A program made the translations under genes and the position numbers. This document shows positions 59,900-64,000 of a stretch of 64,000 bases of DNA, piece by piece. The stretch lies in contig NC_066853.1 in the NCBI RefSeq assembly GCF_001640805.2, forward strand, positions 21,971,742-22,035,741, given 5' to 3'. The number at the start of each line of letters is the position of its first letter. Positions within the stretch are counted from its first letter, which is position 1. The notes beneath the pieces were generated by a model that did no database searches, was not told the origin of the DNA, and saw only the letters and a list, made by a program, of their open reading frames with translations. Origin of the DNA: Lates calcarifer (taxonomy: Eukaryota; Chordata; Actinopteri; Centropomidae).

Positions 59900-60715
59900 T
59901 TTCTTCTTTGGTCTCTTACACCTATTTTCCACCATGGAAACTTTTCTTCAACAATCTCAAGGGCATTACTCCTTCTTCCACCGGAGGTACTTTGCTCCAG
60001 TCTGGGCTTCCTGGTCACACATCATTCTACAAAAATGTCCCCACATTATGAGCATCATGGTCTTGAACAAAGCCTTTGCTAGAATCTTATCAACGCAGTG
60101 GTACTTTTGTCATCATGTGACTAGTTGATTGAAGTTTGTAAGCAGCAGATAGAGAATATAGAGCCTGATTATCCAGTATTTACAAAGATCAAGCAATACT
60201 ACAGTTTCTTTGTCACATATGAGCTTACTGAGCACATAAGTTGATTCATGCCATGAACTGAACATGTGTTTGCTGACAGACGTGGAGTCTACAAAACCTG
60301 GTTATGAAACTTTGCTGTCCACTGGTATGCTTAGTGATTTTATACATTGAGTCAAAAAACTGAAGAAGTCATTTATGGTAACGAAGGTCAAAACAAAACC
60401 AAGTGATATCAAAGTACACAGTAGAATGGGATTCTGTTTCAATTGTTGTCATTGCTGAGAGGAGTGGGAGCAAACAGACAGTGTGACTGAGGAGCAGAGA
60501 AAGATGATAGAAAGTGTAAACATGACTGTTACAGATACAGGCACAACTGGAAGTGATGGCATATCATTACACAAAAACCCCCGTTTAGAGTGGAGAAAAT
60601 ACAAATTTAATTCTGAGTAGGGAAGCTGCTCTCCTGCAGTGTGAGACTGTATATGTGGATGAATGTAAAGCAGGATGTTGATTTAAAAAAAGAAGCCTAA
60701 AAGTCTACATACGCT
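59900..60715. other. Non-coding stretch, nothing recognised
   Basis: No gene or element seen. Confidence 0.55.
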
Positions 60716-60719
60716 ATGT

Positions 60720-61260
60720 TCTCCTTCTCCTCTTTAGTTCCTTCTTTCCACTCTGTTATAAATCGCCTCCTCTTACTCTGCTATATTTCTCTCCCTTTGA
60801 GTTGGGTGATTGGTTAGCTTTCCTCTCTCCTCCTCCGCTGGCCTCTCTCCCTCTTTTTGCCATCCATCTCTCTCTCTGATCAATCCCTCCCTCTCGCTTT
60901 TTGTCCCTTTCTCTTTCATTTTATTTCCCACACTCGCGCCATCCAACTCTCCTCCTCTTTCTCACGTATTTCTAGCGTCTCTCTTTCTTTCTTATTCCTC
61001 CCTCCTCTCACCTATTTTCTCTCATTCTCCAGTTCTCTTCATCTAATCTCTACTTCCTTTTTATTCTTATGACTGATGATCTCTCACCTGTCTTTCTCTC
61101 TGCATTTGCTTTTCTTTCACTCCCCCACAATATCACATCTTTTCTTCACCTTTTCTCCTCAGCATTCCTTTATTCCTTTTAGTGTGTTGCTGTTTAATGA
61201 CTCTCTCCTCCCTTTCTCTCTCTGTCTCTACCCTGCAGCTTTTTTCTTTCACTCTATGTC
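60720..61260 (+). repeat. Long polypyrimidine tract
   Basis: About 540 bases are C+T-rich on the + strand, giving overlapping Ser/Phe/Leu/Pro frames in several phases. It ends about 135 bases before a candidate exon. Confidence 0.7.
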
Positions 61261-61396
61261 TCCTCTTTGAATCTTTGAAATTCTCCAAAACATAGATTAC
61301 TCTGTGCAGTGCAGATTTGTCAGTCCACACCCAAAATCTCTTTTCTTCATCCTCCATCCATCCCTTCATCATTCTGCCCTGGCTGTTACACACCAG

Positions 61397-61430
61397 CTGA
61401 ACAGCAGTAATGGTGCAGGTGGTGATGAAG
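61397..61430 (+). other. Candidate 34-nt exon with possible start codon
   Basis: GGCTGTTACACACCAG precedes and GATGAAG/GTAAGTAAAC follows, a strong donor. An ATG at 61,410 has G at -3 and G at +4 and opens MVQVVMK straight into the donor. Another frame is also open (LNSSNGAGGDE). Either this is the coding start of the gene whose first exon is near 8.7 kb, or it is a microexon, or chance. I do not recognise the protein. Confidence 0.3.
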
Positions 61431-61563
61431 GTAAGTAAACAGTAGTGCTTATCACAAGTAATCAGGTATGCCTTTAATTCTTTAGAGGTCTCTTTGAAAA
61501 GTTCACATGCCTGTGGGGTTTTCTGTCCATATTCTACTACTGTGCTGGATAGTCACACTGGAG

Positions 61564-61692
61564 CAAATACAGCTCCCATGAGGTTTTGAGAGTGTGCTAG
61601 TGGCCAAGACTCATGGGATCTTAGTCAACAGCAACATTCCCCATGAGTCTTAGTCACAGAAGCTCTGTCAAAACCTCATGGGAGCTGTAGTT
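61564..61692. repeat. Inverted repeat with ZNF143-like arms
   Basis: Outer arms 61,568-61,589 and 61,668-61,689 are exact reverse complements over 22 bases (core CTCCCATGAGGTTTTGA), and pairing continues with one mismatch to 61,565/61,692. Inner arms AAGACTCATGGG and CCCATGAGTCTT pair over 12 bases. Read inwards from either end, the arms contain ACWACAGCTCCCATGAGG-like sequence, close to the ZNF143/Staf element ACTACAATTCCCA. It may be a small foldback element or MITE. Confidence 0.85.
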
Positions 61693-61939
61693 CTTAAACC
61701 CTAACATGATAATCATTATTTTATATGTTGACATGATGTGTAATTCAAATTTGACCACATAGGACTGCAGTAAAGGCCAAGTTAACCATAAATGTAATGG
61801 GCCAACTGAGTGAAGGCTCAAGCAACATATCTGGTTAGATCTTGCTTTATGTTAACCTGTCCACTGGTGCTGCTGTGTCTTTTTACACACAGTGTGACTA
61901 CCATCTGACAGACCCTCCCCTCATTGGTCAGGGTCAAAG

Positions 61940-62176
61940 GTGACACCAGTCAGCCTGTTGACAATGACACAGGTGACGTCATCAGCAATAGCCTCAGCAA
62001 CTGTCGAATTCAAAAAATGCAAAAAATGGAGAGGCCTGGAGGGGCAGCTAAGTGGGAGCGCTGAATGGAAGGGAATGGAAAAAAGAAAAATAGATAGTTT
62101 CTTCACTTCTGTTACCCACTGCTCTGCTAAGACAGAGACATTTCTTCACCAGCTGCTAAGCAGCTTGGACAGCTAA
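61940..62176 (+). other. Unrecognised open frame, 78 codons
   Basis: Starts MTPVSLLTMTQVTSS and contains a basic stretch leading into KRKIDSFFTSV, then ends at a TAA. The basic-IDSFF word is reminiscent of N-termini of some transposase-like BED/hAT proteins, but there is no zinc finger and the likeness is weak. An overlapping frame on the other strand has no better claim. It may be a decayed element or chance. Confidence 0.2.
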
Positions 62177-62698
62177 AAGCCCCCAGCAGCAGCAGCTTGC
62201 AGTGACTGCCCGGCCCCTGCTGTGCCTGCGAGTATGACTGTTGATGATAATGCAAGTAACATTTCTGGCAAATACAATGGGCTCCAGGCCAAAAAGAGAA
62301 AAAACACAAATCTATTATGCATCATGTGCAAGGTGTAGGCACTGATAATTAATGTGAGGAGGTTGACTCTTTTAAACTGCTACAGTCTCTGTGTACATTT
62401 AACAGCACCTCAATCCATTGCTGGAACACAGTTTTCCATTACATTAGCCTCTCTAAAATCCCTCTGCAGTACTAGATGGGGTTGTAGAGCAGAATCCACA
62501 AAACCTCTTAATAACAATTACAGGACACATTAGAGATACACTGGCCAAAATAACTTCAGACTGCGATGAGAACCAAATGTGATGCCGCTGCACTAGTTTC
62601 TGAACTTGATAGACTAAAGGCAGTAATATTGGCTATTTTGTGGGTGTATGATGACAAGTGATCAATCACAAAAAGTGACATGGATTTAGCTACAGCTC

Positions 62699-63145
62699 TT
62701 GGTCTTTTGTGGTTACTGCACTTGTATGTTGGTACTCTACAAGACCAGTTTGCAGAGCTCAAAGAATCAGCATTCTCTGTCATTATTTACGGGCTCGGTT
62801 TGTGCCTATCCAAACCAATCAACGCCTGCACAGTTGTATGTGGACTTTGAGAGGGACTGTCGTGATGTGCATGAAAGAGCTGCTGAGCTGAGCTCCACTT
62901 ATCTGACAAACCCGGGCAATTCCTTGGCAGACAAACTTATTCAGATAACAATCATAGTACAGAATGAGACTTCACCTGCTCAGGTGCTCAGGAGCCATAA
63001 TGTCACACACACACAGCTGTCTGCATTTTCTCTCATGGCCATCGAACAATTCTCTGTTAGCCTTACTGGGCTGACACACACAAATCTCTTTGGCTGTTCC
63101 TGGATGACCAACACATCTGTCAGTTTAATAAACTTAAATCGTTAA
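62699..63145 (+). other. Unrecognised open frame, 148 codons
   Basis: One of the longest open frames outside simple repeats. Its middle is not low-complexity: residues about 43-80 (QLYVDFERDCRDVHERAAEL, then SSTYLTNPGNSLADKLIQI) look like amphipathic helix and loop. The ends (Ser/Leu-rich start, HTHTQ, terminal SLINLNR) look random. There is no signal peptide, no zinc ligand pattern and no family I recognise, and no poly(A) signal placed for it. It may be a chance frame, a decayed mobile-element gene, or a lineage-specific gene. Confidence 0.2.
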
Positions 63146-63149
63146 TCTG

Positions 63150-63600
63150 CTATTTGCAGTATTCACTAAATTAAATGTAAGACTTTTTAAGGACCTTTTA
63201 AATCCACATAGAATGTAATTTAATGCAACCACAAGTGGCAGAATGATGAAAAACAAAATATACGGCTCACTGGTTTATTAATTTATTGACATTTACAGCA
63301 GGCACAGCACCAGGATTTAAATTTTGGATGCGCCAAAGTAATTTTGGCTGGGCCTTTTAATTACAAGTTAATACTGTTTGCCTTCTTTGACTCTTTACAA
63401 CAGTCTCACTCAAACAGGAGTGCCACTGCTGATGATGTGTCTGTCAGGGTGTTTATTCTTATCTAATGTATCAGGTTATCTTGTTAATCACTAAATGAGG
63501 ACAGGCCTCAGCGATCACAACACAAACATGAACACACATACACTATATCATGCCAGTCACTCTCACACTTTAAACATGTAAAGCAAACACCGTAAAACAC
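63150..63600. other. Non-coding stretch, nothing recognised
   Basis: No gene or element seen. Confidence 0.55.
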
Positions 63601-63604
63601 GGTC

Positions 63605-63606
<2 letters not shown>

Positions 63607-63675
<69 letters not shown>

Positions 63676-63676
63676 G
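63607..63676 (+). repeat. (GT)n microsatellite
   Basis: About 34 GT units with GA and TT interruptions. Confidence 0.94.
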
Positions 63677-63910
63677 CGCCTCAGGCTTCTTGTTTCAGCT
63701 CAGAAAAGGTGACAGCTGATGTAGAGTGTGATTACCAAGGTGCAGAGGTGGCGGTGTTTTGATAAGCACACACACATGCACACACTAACACATTGTAATA
63801 AGGGGAGTATTAGATGGCATAGAGGGAAGGCATTGTAATTATAGAGGGCAACTGGGGGTGGGAGATGGATGGCTCTCAGTCTCATACACACACACACTCA
63901 ATGAAATTTG

Positions 63911-64000
63911 CAGAGAGAGATCAAGGGGGAGAAAGAGAGACAGCAATGGAAAAAGGAAGAAGGAGGAAGAAAGGGATAAAGAAGAGAGAGCGAGAGAGAG
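63911..64000 (+). repeat. Purine-rich tract at window end
   Basis: GA-rich (GAGAGAGA, GGAAGAAGGAGGAAGAAAGG) through the last base of the window, so its full extent is unknown. Confidence 0.8.

Overview
The window looks like vertebrate, most probably teleost fish, nuclear DNA. It is AT-rich and full of dinucleotide microsatellites and long polypyrimidine tracts. It carries scattered, decayed copies of repeat types I recognise as typical of fish genomes: hAT-like miniature elements, mariner fragments, a retrotransposon 3' tail and the GCATGCTAAC repeat. There is no operon-like gene packing, and no long conserved coding region was found on either strand. Repeat family assignments are recalled by eye, not searched.

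The strongest gene signal is a CpG-rich block at about 8,660-9,560, preceded by a 640-bp C+T tract. A non-coding first exon can be proposed inside it, ending at a good splice donor (8,997/8,998) and carrying two short upstream ORFs. If this is right, most of the window to its right is a very large first intron of a + strand gene I cannot name. Several short splice-flanked stretches (9,659-9,673; 27,744-27,807; 44,969-45,114; 55,576-55,613; 61,397-61,430) are candidate exons only. The most tempting is at 61,397-61,430, after a 540-bp pyrimidine tract, with an ATG in good context just before a GTAAGT donor.

Mobile DNA: two related, internally deleted mariner copies on the - strand (about 6,477-6,745 and 46,847-47,300); a well-bounded non-autonomous hAT-type element at 34,759-35,534 with terminal inverted repeats and an imperfect 8-bp target duplication; a second hAT-like fragment near 43,405-43,590; two related retrotransposon-tail fragments (22,439-22,705 and 35,958-36,090); and smaller fish repeats near 3.9, 17.5, 18.9, 24.5, 27.6, 36.1, 42.1, 54.2 and 57.7 kb. 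A 129-bp inverted repeat at 61,564-61,692 carries a ZNF143-like motif in both arms, and 49,645-49,690 is a perfect 20-bp hairpin.

Right end: 61,900-63,150 holds two open frames on the + strand (78 and 148 codons) that resemble protein more than the rest of the window, but I do not recognise them. The rest is non-coding sequence in which I see only simple repeats. I found no tRNA, rRNA, CRISPR or bacterial-type gene, and no convincing new biological system. The items worth checking are the promoter/first exon, the structured palindromes and the unrecognised ORFs.
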